A stretch of 64,000 nt of DNA from Candidatus Melainabacteria bacterium (GTDB taxonomy: Bacteria; Cyanobacteriota; Vampirovibrionia; Obscuribacterales; Obscuribacteraceae). Location of the stretch: contig CP064963.1 of NCBI GenBank assembly GCA_016699165.1, positions 310,001 to 374,000 of the forward strand. Direction: 5' to 3'. This document shows positions 36,602-45,450 of the stretch, one piece after another; the stretch's first letter is position 1; the number at the start of each line of letters is the position of its first letter. The notes beneath the pieces are model-generated. The model was given only the letters and a program-made list of their open reading frames with translations, searched no databases and was not told where the DNA came from. Both the position numbers and the translations under genes were made by a program.

Positions 36602-37726
36602 GTGAATAACAAACGAATCATGATTTTCAAATTGATCCAGTTTTCATTCTTATTTGTCGCAGCTCAAATTTTCATAGCAGCATGCAATAACTCCTCGGAC
36701 TCACTTTCAGATAGCCGACAAGTTGATATCAATGCATTTAGAGAAACGACTGGTGACGCTAAGTTTATTCAGTTCGACAAACTTAGAAGAGATCCTACCG
36801 GAACGGTATGCAGTTGGAAAGGTCATCCGCATTTTATAAGCGAGAACAAGATTTTCAGCTTGGATATAAGCAAACTCCGCGGCGAACGAGTTAATTTGCC
36901 CGCCAAACTTAATCCCATTTTTCTTTTGCAGATGTCTCAAGATAACAAACTAATTGGAATATCAAGCAAGGCATCAGGACCAACTATGTTTATCGAAGAC
37001 GGTGCCAACTGGAAGGAAATTCCGTTACCTGTCAAACGAAATAGCGATACTTATGGAATTAAAATTGCATCCAAGAAAAATATGGCATGCTTTCTCAATA
37101 CAAACTTTGTATATTTCTGGGACGGCATAAAATGGATGAAAAGACCTTTTACTCTGAAAAATCATTTCAAAGAACCTGGTAAGGTTTTGATTGGTGATGG
37201 GAATTCGATTTATACCTGCGGTAGCGGTGGTGATTGGGGCGGTGGACTGGGAAGGTTCGATACCACCACTGGTGCTTTTGAAGAGATTATGAAAGGCGAA
37301 CATGGTTTTATTCATGATATGGCATTTGATAATTCTGGAAAGCTTTGGTTCGTTGAGTCAATGGCGCACATGGATTTCCTTTGCGGGAATCTTTATTCAT
37401 TAGAAGGCAGAACGCCAAAATTACATTGCGGAGTTTCCAATTGGGGAGCGGAGCAAGATAGTTCTTTGGGCATTTTGAAGAAGCCTATTCAAGTAAACTT
37501 TTCTTCTGATCCACTTACATTTGACTCCTTGAATATTTGCAAAGACGGTTCGGTTCTGATTGGAACAAACCTTCAAGGCGTATTTCAATATAAGAATGGC
37601 AAGTCAAAACGTCTGACTCCAGAGTGGAGTACGAGATCAGATATTTCAAGTGCCATGCTATTGAACGATACCCAAGTATGTTTTTCTGCGTTTCCTCAGG
37701 GCGTGGCAGTGGTTGAGACTAAATAA
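36602..37726 (+). CDS. propeller-like lipoprotein (copy A)
   Basis: 374 residues, GTG start at 36602 (an ATG at 36620 is the alternative). Lipobox IAAC follows a hydrophobic stretch at residues 10-28. The rest is beta-rich with repeated FIEDGANWKEIPLP, YFWDGIKWMKRP and SIYTCGSGGDWGGGLGRFD, like a propeller. Paralogue of 40155-41306. Divergent from a WG-repeat gene, with a shared promoter region 36355-36601. Ligand unknown. Confidence 0.75.
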   Translation: MNNKRIMIFKLIQFSFLFVAAQIFIAACNNSSDSLSDSRQVDINAFRETTGDAKFIQFDKLRRDPTGTVCSWKGHPHFISENKIFSLDISKLRGERVNLPAKLNPIFLLQMSQDNKLIGISSKASGPTMFIEDGANWKEIPLPVKRNSDTYGIKIASKKNMACFLNTNFVYFWDGIKWMKRPFTLKNHFKEPGKVLIGDGNSIYTCGSGGDWGGGLGRFDTTTGAFEEIMKGEHGFIHDMAFDNSGKLWFVESMAHMDFLCGNLYSLEGRTPKLHCGVSNWGAEQDSSLGILKKPIQVNFSSDPLTFDSLNICKDGSVLIGTNLQGVFQYKNGKSKRLTPEWSTRSDISSAMLLNDTQVCFSAFPQGVAVVETK

Positions 37727-37736
37727 TGAAAGGCTG

Positions 37737-37952
37737 TTACTTTTCGGAAGCTCCACTAACCTTTTTCGCTTTATTACTATCCCTGCTAAGTTCATTCAGT
37801 TGTGTGACTACGGACCGGAAAGGTTTTCCTTTGGTGTAATAGTTTTTACAGTAATTCTCAAAAATCATAAAACCTCCTACTTCAATCAAAATGCAGATTA
37901 GCCCACATGCAAGGACGATTAAAGTTATGGATGTTCTTTTACTTATAGTCAT
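37737..37952 (-). CDS. small single-pass membrane protein
   Basis: 71 residues: basic start (MTISKRTS), one helix (ITLIVLACGLICILIEVGGFMIF), then a polar Lys-rich tail. It starts 6 bases after the stop of WG copy B and is probably cotranscribed with it. WG copy A has no such partner. Confidence 0.55.
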   Translation of the reverse strand: MTISKRTSITLIVLACGLICILIEVGGFMIFENYCKNYYTKGKPFRSVVTQLNELSRDSNKAKKVSGASEK

Positions 37953-37958
37953 GTTCAG

Positions 37959-39587
37959 TTATTTAGGACTCGGCAATTTTTTCGAAGGTATCTTATCCAA
38001 TTCCCTTTTTGTCAAATTTTTCGCCTGATTCCAAAATTCTTTGTAGTGATCAGATTCTGCTTTTAAATCTATTGGTTTGCCATGAACCTTAAGCCAGTAT
38101 GAATCGAATATTGTTCCCGACATATCGTCTGGATGAGTGAATCCGCGTTTCTGCATGTCTTGAGATAAAGCTCCCCCTTTCCACAAGCCCCAGTTGTTGC
38201 GCAACCAAGTTCCAAAACCGTGATGGTAATTGATCATTTCAGCTTGCTGAATAACCTGTATGTCATGTTTTGCTGCTGGTGGCAAAATTTCGTCGAGTTC
38301 TTTAAGCGCATCCTCGAAACTAACCGGGATATAGACTCCAGAGAAAGATTTGCTATCTTTATGAATTTTGATGTCCTTCAAATGCATGCCCATTAACATT
38401 CCGCGCGCGATTGGATGATTCCAGTTTTTGTCTGTCACAACTGCACGATTATCGGAATATGGGCGAGCAAAGACAAACTGCGGTTTGACTACATAATTAC
38501 CTTGCAAATCTACATATCCATACTCAAATCCTTTTTTTACTAAAGCACGAGAACACGAAAATGAGTTAGCATCATCAAAGGCTGGTTCAATAATAACCTT
38601 GCCTGATTTGTCAATGAAACCCCAAGAATCGGAAGCGTTTTTAACTGCAGCAAGTCCTTGCGTGAAAGGAAAAGTGTCCTTAAATTGTGGCTCGATTACA
38701 GTCTTTCCTGCTCTGTCTATAAATCCAACCAAGTTGCCGACTCGCACAGACGCAAGTCCTTCGGAAAATTTCTGTGCATCATCGAACGTTTGCGGAATTA
38801 CTAGTTTTCCAGAAGGATCTATATATCCCCACTTCGATTGAGTTCGCACCGCTGCTAGTGACTCAGAAAAACTGATGGCTTTATCGTAAATATCTCCAAA
38901 TTGCTTGCCATTTTTATCAATGAAAAACCATTTGTCATCGAGCTTTACTGCGGCTCGTCCATGCGAAAATTCCTTTACTAATTCATACTTTGCGTCAATG
39001 ACAGTTTTGCCGGTCTTATCTATAAATCCCCACTTGCCAAGTATAATTTTTTCCTGTTCATCTTTGCTTTTCTCAATTTTGGCAGGATTGAAAGCTGCCA
39101 GTCCATCGCTGAATTCACCGCATATACACCAGTTTTCTAGCGTAAAGACTTTCTTTCCGGTACGATCGATATAGCTAAACTTATTCGACTTATCAAGGCA
39201 CCACGCTAGCCCTTCAGAAAAATTGCCACATTGATTGAATTGCGCAGGAATAACTTTTTTGCTAGTAACATCAATGAATCCACTTTCAGTCTGACCGAAG
39301 GTCGGAATAAACACGCCACCAGCATTGATTTTTACATCGACGCTGAACGTTGCTAAGCCTTCGCTGAAATTTTTTAATTGAAGTCCGGTTACGTCAGCAA
39401 CTTGCTTTCCGTTCTCATCCAGCAAGTACACAAACATTTGCTCTCCCCTGTTTGGAGGTTTGCTCATATCGATCTTTGATTCAAGTAACTGAAGCATTTC
39501 TGCTTCTTTCTTTTCATCAACTTCGTTTGAGTATGCTGGAAGAATACCTACAATCAAAGAAATTAGAAGGGGATAGAGTTTGCGCAC
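37959..39587 (-). CDS. exported WG-repeat protein (copy B)
   Basis: GTG start at 39587 chosen because it aligns with copy A and has the same GAGG site; a longer ATG frame begins at 39614. Signal peptide ends near PAYS. About eight WG repeats (WGYIDPSGKLVIPQTFDDAQ) and the DUF6794-like C-terminus (YHHGFGTWLRNNWGLWKGG) follow. It is about 20 residues longer than copy A within the repeats. Confidence 0.85.
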   Translation of the reverse strand: MRKLYPLLISLIVGILPAYSNEVDEKKEAEMLQLLESKIDMSKPPNRGEQMFVYLLDENGKQVADVTGLQLKNFSEGLATFSVDVKINAGGVFIPTFGQTESGFIDVTSKKVIPAQFNQCGNFSEGLAWCLDKSNKFSYIDRTGKKVFTLENWCICGEFSDGLAAFNPAKIEKSKDEQEKIILGKWGFIDKTGKTVIDAKYELVKEFSHGRAAVKLDDKWFFIDKNGKQFGDIYDKAISFSESLAAVRTQSKWGYIDPSGKLVIPQTFDDAQKFSEGLASVRVGNLVGFIDRAGKTVIEPQFKDTFPFTQGLAAVKNASDSWGFIDKSGKVIIEPAFDDANSFSCSRALVKKGFEYGYVDLQGNYVVKPQFVFARPYSDNRAVVTDKNWNHPIARGMLMGMHLKDIKIHKDSKSFSGVYIPVSFEDALKELDEILPPAAKHDIQVIQQAEMINYHHGFGTWLRNNWGLWKGGALSQDMQKRGFTHPDDMSGTIFDSYWLKVHGKPIDLKAESDHYKEFWNQAKNLTKRELDKIPSKKLPSPK

Positions 39588-39647
39588 TAAGTTAATCCTC
39601 GTATGATTTATCACGAATTTCTTCTTCGTTTTCTGGTTCTATCATAG

Positions 39648-40016
39648 CTAACTCGCTTTATGAGCGAAGTTTGCATGAGCAGCCATAAACCAAACATCGA
39701 AGAGTGCTAACGGTAAGTATATCAACCTTCTTTTCATGCTTTTCAAACGGAAGAACACCCAGACAGAAAGAATTGGCGTGAAGTATAACAAGATTAGTGT
39801 GATTGAAACTGAACCAACGACAATTGAATACAGTACCATCTGCAAAAATTTTGGACATTTCGCTGTCCCGCTCATGCACAATGCAAAAGACACACAAAAA
39901 GTAAGCAATAATGGATATGAAAGCCAAGGCCTTTTCCAAACAGGCCAAAGCGCAATAGTTAATATGGTGATTTTGGTTAAGACTACAATCAAAAAAATAG
40001 TGGTAAATGTGTCCAT
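39648..40016 (-). CDS. four-helix membrane protein
   Basis: Start taken at MDTFTTIFLIV (40016). About 122 residues with four hydrophobic segments including FLIVVLTKITILTIAL and VLYSIVVGSVSITLILLYF. No family recognised. It lies between the WG copy B and lipoprotein copy B genes, and is absent from the copy A unit. Confidence 0.6.
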   Translation of the reverse strand: MDTFTTIFLIVVLTKITILTIALWPVWKRPWLSYPLLLTFCVSFALCMSGTAKCPKFLQMVLYSIVVGSVSITLILLYFTPILSVWVFFRLKSMKRRLIYLPLALFDVWFMAAHANFAHKAS

Positions 40017-40154
40017 CTTTTTTTGCGCCCCAGGAAGTAGGTGCTCTGTAATATTAGCGGGTCTTTTATACATAGGGATATGGGACCACAAACAGTTAAT
40101 TAAGTGTTTCGATGTGGCTGCATTGAGCGCGACCCTGGAAGAGCCAACTGAAAC

Positions 40155-41306
40155 TTGCTAAGATTGCTTGAAATGGCACCTGAGCTTAAAAGCAAAATTG
40201 ACACAAAGCTTCGTGGTGTTTTCGACATCACGAGCGCGATCACTTCATTGAGTCTGCTTCTCATGCTCATTGGAATTCTATCCTCGTGCACTGAGCCAAA
40301 TCCTTTCAATTCTGAAATTCGTCGGAATAATTTTTCGGTAGATTACATAGACTTGCCCGGACCCAAAAGCATCATTCCGGGTAAACTCTGTCGCTGGAGA
40401 AACCAAGACTGTCTAATACGTTGGAATCAGATTTTTCAAGTCGATGCTAAAAATCTCAAGGTGAACTTGCTGCCATTGCCGGAAGAACTCAAGCCTATTG
40501 TGCGTCTTGATATTTCTCAGGATAAGCGTTTGATAGGAGTTTTGAGCAGAAACTCAGAAGATATTTTTTTTATAGAAGATGGAGCCGGTTGGAAGAAGAT
40601 TCCGCTGCCAGTCAATGTCGATCAGGACGAAGGATCGGCAATAGTTCTATCAGCTAAAGGCGATAAGGCGGTCTTCAAGCACATAGAGAATTGTTATTAT
40701 TGGGACGGGAAAAAGTGGTTGGATAAGTCCTACCCAGTCAATAAAGATAGATTTGGTGCGCACAAAATATTGATTGGTGATGACGAGCTTTATTTGGCCA
40801 CCAATTTTGGCTTGCACGGTGGAGCGCTTGCAAAACTGGATCTCCATACCAGTAAGTATGAATGGATAATCGACGATGCTGTAGCTAATATTGATTTCAA
40901 TAGTTTAGGCAAACTTTGGTGCTCGTCAATGGGTACCTTTGAAGGTCTTTCGTCACTAGAAAAAAACATTCTTGTAGAGCAGTGCGGTATCAACTATTGT
41001 GCAAGCACGGGAGTCGGGATTACCAGGACAAAAAAATCAATAAATTGGCCGCTTGAGGCTGCCTATTTTCCGGCGATGACTATCTGCGAAGACGATTCCA
41101 TTTTGCTTGGCACACCACCTCAAGGAATTTTCAAGTACAAAGATCATAAGGCTATAAAACTAGCTTCTGCTTGGAATAAAGACTATGACTTGGTTAGCAT
41201 ATTGCAGTTGGAAAATGGCAAGATTGCTTTTACGGCTGATGGTGAAGGGCTAGGAGTGATCAAAGAGAATTGCTTGCCCCGCTCAGTCTTGATCAAACGA
41301 AATTAG
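40155..41306 (+). CDS. propeller-like lipoprotein (copy B)
   Basis: The frame opens with TTG at 40155; ATG at 40173 (MAPELKSK) is the likelier start. Hydrophobic segment SLSLLLMLIGILSSC contains the lipobox LSSC. Beta-rich repeats such as FIEDGAGWKKIPLPV and YYWDGKKWLDKS parallel copy A throughout. Its stop overlaps the end of the convergent nucleotidyltransferase gene by 4 bases. Confidence 0.75.
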   Translation: MLRLLEMAPELKSKIDTKLRGVFDITSAITSLSLLLMLIGILSSCTEPNPFNSEIRRNNFSVDYIDLPGPKSIIPGKLCRWRNQDCLIRWNQIFQVDAKNLKVNLLPLPEELKPIVRLDISQDKRLIGVLSRNSEDIFFIEDGAGWKKIPLPVNVDQDEGSAIVLSAKGDKAVFKHIENCYYWDGKKWLDKSYPVNKDRFGAHKILIGDDELYLATNFGLHGGALAKLDLHTSKYEWIIDDAVANIDFNSLGKLWCSSMGTFEGLSSLEKNILVEQCGINYCASTGVGITRTKKSINWPLEAAYFPAMTICEDDSILLGTPPQGIFKYKDHKAIKLASAWNKDYDLVSILQLENGKIAFTADGEGLGVIKENCLPRSVLIKRN

Positions 41307-42076
41307 GATTGCTTTGAGTGATCCGAGATCCCCATCCTCAATCTTATCAGTAAATCTTCCAACTCTTCCCGAGCGCTTGGCTCATCAGGCAAGCTGCTAC
41401 GTTCGCTCTCTGACTTGAGCAGTTCCAGGAGACGCTCGAATTCGAGGCGATACATCGCCAGCTCGTCGCGACCTATTTCCTGTTTCTCTTTCGTTGTCCG
41501 CTTCAAATGAATAAGTGGGTCGATGTAAGGCAGGGCGAAGCCTTTGTTGAGAGTTTCGAGATTGGCTTCAATTGTGCCTGTGCGCATCAAATAAATGCCG
41601 GTGAGGAGCACGCGAAAAACATAGAGCAAAGGTTTCGCTAAAAGCGTCTCGCTCTTTTCGAATAGGCGCCATTGATTTTCGGCAAAACCAGAATAGTGGT
41701 GCACGTGGTGGCGTGTGATGCAACGAGTGCCGATGTCCAGCAGTTCTTCGTGCGCTTTGCTTGTATGAATAATTAGCGGCGAATACAATTGCTCCATGAC
41801 ATAACCGTTGTTCTTGAGCATTAGACCAAAGAACTTTTTGATATCGTGAGTGACAAGATCAAGCTCGATGGTCTTGTCTTGGCGTGCAATCTCGACTGTT
41901 TCGTCCTCGACCGAAAAGCCAATCACTTTAGTGACAGGCAAGACATGCGCTCCTCGAAGGTCCCAATCGGAATCTGGCGAAGGAAAGCCATAAAGATGCG
42001 CGCCACTGATGGTGGCAAATATAAGCGGATATTTGTGCGATGATACCGCGTCGTAAAGTTCTGTTGGATAGTTCAT
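41303..42076 (-). CDS. PF10127-like nucleotidyltransferase, short form (copy 1)
   Basis: 257 residues. The polymerase-beta-type nucleotidyltransferase core is SGAHLYGFPSPDSDWDLRG at residues 23-41, with DSDWD supplying metal-binding Asp and TIELDLVTHD a third acidic residue. This matches the RlaP/YcgL-like family of presumed RNA repair or nucleotide-transfer enzymes. Nearly identical to 57954-58718. The locus upstream holds a fragment of the long-form gene, so an ancestral long-short pair is likely. Confidence 0.8.
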   Translation of the reverse strand: MNYPTELYDAVSSHKYPLIFATISGAHLYGFPSPDSDWDLRGAHVLPVTKVIGFSVEDETVEIARQDKTIELDLVTHDIKKFFGLMLKNNGYVMEQLYSPLIIHTSKAHEELLDIGTRCITRHHVHHYSGFAENQWRLFEKSETLLAKPLLYVFRVLLTGIYLMRTGTIEANLETLNKGFALPYIDPLIHLKRTTKEKQEIGRDELAMYRLEFERLLELLKSESERSSLPDEPSAREELEDLLIRLRMGISDHSKQS

Positions 42077-42214
42077 TGAGGCTGTGGCGGAACGATATTT
42101 GGATTGATTTCGCGTGCGATTGCGGGCTGGTTAATATTGTCTGTAGGTATAATTTTGTTCGAAAATCTCAAAAATAGCATTGTTTAGTCCTAAGAGGCGT
42201 CGAAAAGTATTAAT

Positions 42215-42238
42215 TAGTATCATTTAGTACTGTTTAGT
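42215..42238. promoter_or_regulatory. three TAGT motifs at 10-bp spacing
   Basis: TAGTATCATT, TAGTACTGTT and TAGTGC in tandem; a fourth TAGT is at 42185. It lies upstream of the leftward nucleotidyltransferase and could be an operator or a chance repeat. Confidence 0.3.
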
Positions 42239-42257
42239 GCCAGTTAAATGGATTCTG

Positions 42258-42345
42258 GTAGGTTTAGCCAGTCTCCAATCGTTGACTTGCTCCCGAGTCA
42301 TCTCGCCGTTTCGAATTGATTGAAGTAAAAGACGCACCAGATGCA
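42258..42345 (-). pseudogene. 3'-end fragment of long nucleotidyltransferase gene
   Basis: Matches 60490-60640 with the same internal deletion as the fragment at 50298 (joining the GAAG and AAAAGACG stretches). Non-coding now. Confidence 0.7.
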
Positions 42346-42368
42346 GCTCTTCATACATTGCCATTTTC

Positions 42369-42572
42369 CTAAGCCGGTTCTACGTCTTCTCTCTTAACTA
42401 CTATCAACGCTTTGGTATCAGCGCCATCGCAAAATTCTATTAGAAAATCCTGAGGTCGCATCGACATAATTGTGCCGGTTTCGCCTTTGCGTAGCGTGAC
42501 TTTGCCACGAAGACCGTTATCGATGTCTACTAGGTCCCTCTTGAGCTTTACTACATCGTGAATATCAAGCAT
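42369..42572 (-). CDS. DUF4926 domain protein
   Basis: About 67 residues from MLDIHDVVKLKRDL (42572). It shows the DUF4926 pattern: LHDVVKL, GETGTIM, then FLIEFCDG and LIVVKREDVE, an SH3-like barrel. Directly downstream of the 98-residue gene with a 5-base gap, so an operon. Role unknown; in other genomes such proteins accompany toxin or defence genes. Confidence 0.7.
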   Translation of the reverse strand: MLDIHDVVKLKRDLVDIDNGLRGKVTLRKGETGTIMSMRPQDFLIEFCDGADTKALIVVKREDVEPA

Positions 42573-42577
42573 CTTTG

Positions 42578-42874
42578 TTATGCCCAACGCCAATATATTG
42601 AGGTGAAGTTATCTAATATAGCAGGACAGCCTAGTATCTCTCGCATGATGCCTTCGTGATCTTCAATAGCCCAACCTTCTTCGAGTAATGAATCTGGGAA
42701 GGGAGGCTCTAAATGCGATTTAGATTCATCAGTCAAAAAAGCAAACATCTCTTTGAATTTTTCTCCTTCAGGTGTCAAAGTTATGTGTCCAAGCATTTCT
42801 GGAAAACTTACACCTAAGAACTCGATATTACCGACTAACTCTGAATTGTGAAAGAGTTTCATCATTTTCTTCAT
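42578..42874 (-). CDS. small immunity-like protein, paralogue of 62660-62947
   Basis: 98 residues starting at 42874 with GGAG nearby. Shares the layout MKLFHNSELVGNIE ... FKEMFAFLTDE ... GIMREILGCPAI ... IYWRW with the gene at 62660. Soluble, alpha/beta. The family occurs widely as small uncharacterised proteins. An immunity or antitoxin role is inferred from the neighbourhood. Confidence 0.6.
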   Translation of the reverse strand: MKKMMKLFHNSELVGNIEFLGVSFPEMLGHITLTPEGEKFKEMFAFLTDESKSHLEPPFPDSLLEEGWAIEDHEGIMREILGCPAILDNFTSIYWRWA

Positions 42875-42935
42875 CTGTCGGTCTCCAAAAAACGCGCTGG
42901 AATGGTGCCATTAATCCCGCAAGATACCAGCTTTT

Positions 42936-43736
42936 TCATTTGATTTGATACCACGCCTCGAGCACTTTTTCCACTAACGCCGGATTCTTCATTAGACCCC
43001 TGTGTGTCCCTTCGGGTTCGGTAATAAATAAGTCGAATTTTCCACCGCGTTGTTCGATAGATTTTTTCATTTCCCAGCCCGCAATTCTAGGGGTTGGAAG
43101 AAATTCATCCCTGTCGCCATAGTAAGCAAAAAAGTGTTTGTTGCTATATGTGGTCGCATTGGTAGATGCCAGAATAGGGCGCATGTACGGCGGCGGATTA
43201 TCATTGGGATACGTGCCAGAATTCAAAAGAAACGAGTTGAAGTAGTTGTTGAATTTGTCATAGCAAGCAATGGCAGGCATGTATGTAGCGCCGCGGCTGA
43301 AGCCATGCAATAGATTGTTATTGCGCTTTAGTGCGGGATACTTTTTAAGTAGCTCATTTAAGCGAAGCGAAATACTTTTGTAAGCAGCATCAGGTTGCAT
43401 GTATGTTTCGTTGCCAAGCCACCATTGCACGGATACAATGGCAAATTTCTTTTGCTGAGCATATTTATACCAATCGAAAATTTCTGCCTCTGCAAGTCCA
43501 TGCGAGCCATGCATTGTGACTAGAATTGGTACTGAGTTTTTTGGTAGGTTTGCGATTTCTGGTGGGATGAACTCTGCAAATTTCGCTCTAGCATTTTTGT
43601 CTTCACTAACAGTCACTCCTGGCCAATTCAGGCATTGCTTGTGAGGTTGTGCTAAAGCGCTGTTTTGAAGGAAGAGGCAAAAGCCAAAAAGAAAAGCGAA
43701 TTTGAAAATACTCTTTAAACAAAGATGAAGATTCAT
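42936..43736 (-). CDS. secreted alpha/beta hydrolase
   Basis: 266 residues with signal peptide ending at SALAQ. VPILVTMHGSHG forms the oxyanion region, GFSRGA (about residue 150) is the nucleophile elbow, GDRDEF carries the probable acid and THRG the His. This resembles polyhydroxybutyrate-depolymerase or esterase-like exported hydrolases. Substrate unknown. No operon partner. Confidence 0.8.
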   Translation of the reverse strand: MNLHLCLKSIFKFAFLFGFCLFLQNSALAQPHKQCLNWPGVTVSEDKNARAKFAEFIPPEIANLPKNSVPILVTMHGSHGLAEAEIFDWYKYAQQKKFAIVSVQWWLGNETYMQPDAAYKSISLRLNELLKKYPALKRNNNLLHGFSRGATYMPAIACYDKFNNYFNSFLLNSGTYPNDNPPPYMRPILASTNATTYSNKHFFAYYGDRDEFLPTPRIAGWEMKKSIEQRGGKFDLFITEPEGTHRGLMKNPALVEKVLEAWYQIK

Positions 43737-43740
43737 TTTT

Positions 43741-43912
43741 TTCGTCCCTCATTGTAATCGTTTTTTCTTTCTTCAGAAATATAGAAAGTAACTCCTGGCA
43801 AATGCTCATTACGAATTTATTCAGGAGGCACCGCATATGGTGCACGACGTGATCTGCAACCTTATCGACCATTTTAGCCTTTCCGACTGATTCATCCAGT
43901 TCACGAAGTTCA
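43741..43912 (-). pseudogene. fragment of the 590-residue toxin-like gene
   Basis: The minus strand encodes AKMVDKVADHVVHHMRC and LLSIFLKKEKTITM, matching the C-terminal region of the protein at 16008-17780 (KMVDKVAENTEHHMRC; LESIFKKEAKMS). No intact frame or start. It fills the gap between the hydrolase and TPR genes. Confidence 0.65.
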
Positions 43913-44917
43913 CTAGTTCTCGCTACCCGACCACTTGAATGTCGCTGGGTATGGTTGAACTGCAAACTTAATTTCTTTTGGCACGGTGGGATCGACAGAG
44001 CGCGCTTTTTGTATGTTCGATTCAACTTGCATCGGCTTGCCCAGCTGATAGAAGAGCGACGCTTTGCCGACGTAGAACTGAGCGCGATTAGGTTCGAGGC
44101 TGATTGCTGTATCGTAGTCTCGGAATGAATCGGTTGGGCGCATCATCTTTTGAAAAACTTTTGCGCGTTGATAATAATATGCAGAATTGGTCGAGTCGCT
44201 TCGAATCTGCTCATTCAGGCTGGCTAGGGAAGCTTTGATATCAGGACCATGATATTCGTCGGCACCAGGGAAGATACCACCAGGATAGCGAGGTGTCGTG
44301 ACCTTTTGTTCGTCGCGGGTTTTGACTTCACTGATGATACTGGGCTCTTGAAGCGGCTCATTGTAAGATGCAAGAGTTGATGGATCATCGGAAAATCCGT
44401 TTGGATACAAAGCGTTCATCGCTTCTTTGTAGGAACGGACACAGGCATCATTGCTATGATTTGCTTGTGCGTTATTTGTTCCTGCCGAATTATTTGCGCC
44501 CTGGTTCTTGAAATAGGCAACTGCGAGGTGGCGATTGAGTTCTATAGCCTTTTTGTATTCTTCGATTGAAGCTGCTTCATCGCCTGTTCGTCCGTTTACA
44601 GTGCCACGCCAGATGTAGGCGCGAGAACTATTTGGAGAGATCTCGATTGATCTGGTAAAGTCTTTCTTCGCTTCGGAAAAGTTATTTTGCTTGTAGTAGC
44701 ATTCGCCTCTGCGCAAGTAGGCGAGTCCGTTCTGTCCGTTCACACCAATCGCTTCTGAGAGTGTGTTGATGGCACCATTTAAATCGCCGCTCTTCATGCT
44801 CTTGGAGCCACGAAGATAGATTTTGCCAAACTCTTCGTTCGCACTTACCGATGGAGATGCTGACAAAGCGAGTGCAAATGCCAAAGCAGAACGTATTAAT
44901 TTTGACGGCGAGATCAC
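43913..44917 (-). CDS. secreted TPR protein
   Basis: 334 residues with a signal peptide ending near VSANE. Four to five TPRs: YLRGSKSMKSGDLNGAINTL, YLRRGECYYKQNNFSEAKK and a second block near residues 240-310 (YYYQRAKVFQKMMRPTDSFRDY). A Pro/Asn-rich linker separates the two blocks. An exported scaffold of unknown partner. Confidence 0.75.
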   Translation of the reverse strand: MISPSKLIRSALAFALALSASPSVSANEEFGKIYLRGSKSMKSGDLNGAINTLSEAIGVNGQNGLAYLRRGECYYKQNNFSEAKKDFTRSIEISPNSSRAYIWRGTVNGRTGDEAASIEEYKKAIELNRHLAVAYFKNQGANNSAGTNNAQANHSNDACVRSYKEAMNALYPNGFSDDPSTLASYNEPLQEPSIISEVKTRDEQKVTTPRYPGGIFPGADEYHGPDIKASLASLNEQIRSDSTNSAYYYQRAKVFQKMMRPTDSFRDYDTAISLEPNRAQFYVGKASLFYQLGKPMQVESNIQKARSVDPTVPKEIKFAVQPYPATFKWSGSEN

Positions 44918-44958
44918 TTGCTTTCTCCAATTGGGCTGAACGGACCTAGAATTTTACC

Positions 44959-45373
44959 ATCGTTGACTTGCTCCCAGGTCATCTCGTTTCAGTCGTTGAC
45001 ACCGAGATCGGTAAAGAGATAATGACCGTTGACCTTGCTGAAAATGTAAATTATCTCTCCACAGAATCCGCTATAACCTTCCTTGCTGTCACCAACAGGA
45101 CGTTGCTTGATAAGACACTTGCGAACTTTTGGAGTGAAAATCTTACTGAGTTGAGGCAACAAGTGCGTTTTGTCGAGATTCTTATCCTGATAGTAAAATG
45201 GTGTCTTTGTCAGAGAGACAATTTTCTGCTGGTCATTTTTTTGCAGAGCTTGCTTAAACTCGAGCCAGAAAGAGTCAAACTCTTTGTCTGCAGCGTGCAC
45301 TGGCAAGGTTAAAAGAATTAAGCAAGAGAGCAAAGCGGTGATAAGTTTTGAGCGCATAGATTTTCCTTTGCCT
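44959..45373. repeat. 415-bp direct repeat, left copy
   Basis: Almost identical to 48444-48857. It contains the small secreted-protein gene and, fused at its 3' side, a 28-base piece of the long nucleotidyltransferase gene (44959-44986). Confidence 0.8.
44989..45357 (-). CDS. small secreted protein
   Basis: About 122 residues from MRSKLITALLSC (45357), supported by AAGGA upstream. Signal peptide ends at VHAAD. The mature part is KEFDSFWLEFKQALQKNDQ, then Cys-containing RKCLIKQRPVGD and SGFCGEIIYIFSK. No family recognised. A frameshifted copy lies at 48474-48841. Confidence 0.65.
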   Translation of the reverse strand: MRSKLITALLSCLILLTLPVHAADKEFDSFWLEFKQALQKNDQQKIVSLTKTPFYYQDKNLDKTHLLPQLSKIFTPKVRKCLIKQRPVGDSKEGYSGFCGEIIYIFSKVNGHYLFTDLGVND

Positions 45374-45404
45374 ATCGATTTTGACAAACATTATAGCCTG
45401 GCGA

Positions 45405-45450
45405 CGTGTGCGATGATACCGCGTCGTAATGTTCGGTTGGATAATTCATT
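45405..45450 (-). pseudogene. 5'-end fragment of short nucleotidyltransferase
   Basis: About 14 codons matching the start of the gene at 42076 (NYPTE, AVSSH), ending at the CAT of its former start codon. Confidence 0.65.

Larger units (their letters stand above)
42077..42368. other. intergenic with nucleotidyltransferase debris and 10-bp repeats
   Basis: Holds TAGT motifs at 42215, 42225 and 42235 with exact 10-bp spacing and a 3'-end fragment of the long nucleotidyltransferase at 42258-42345. Confidence 0.5.
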
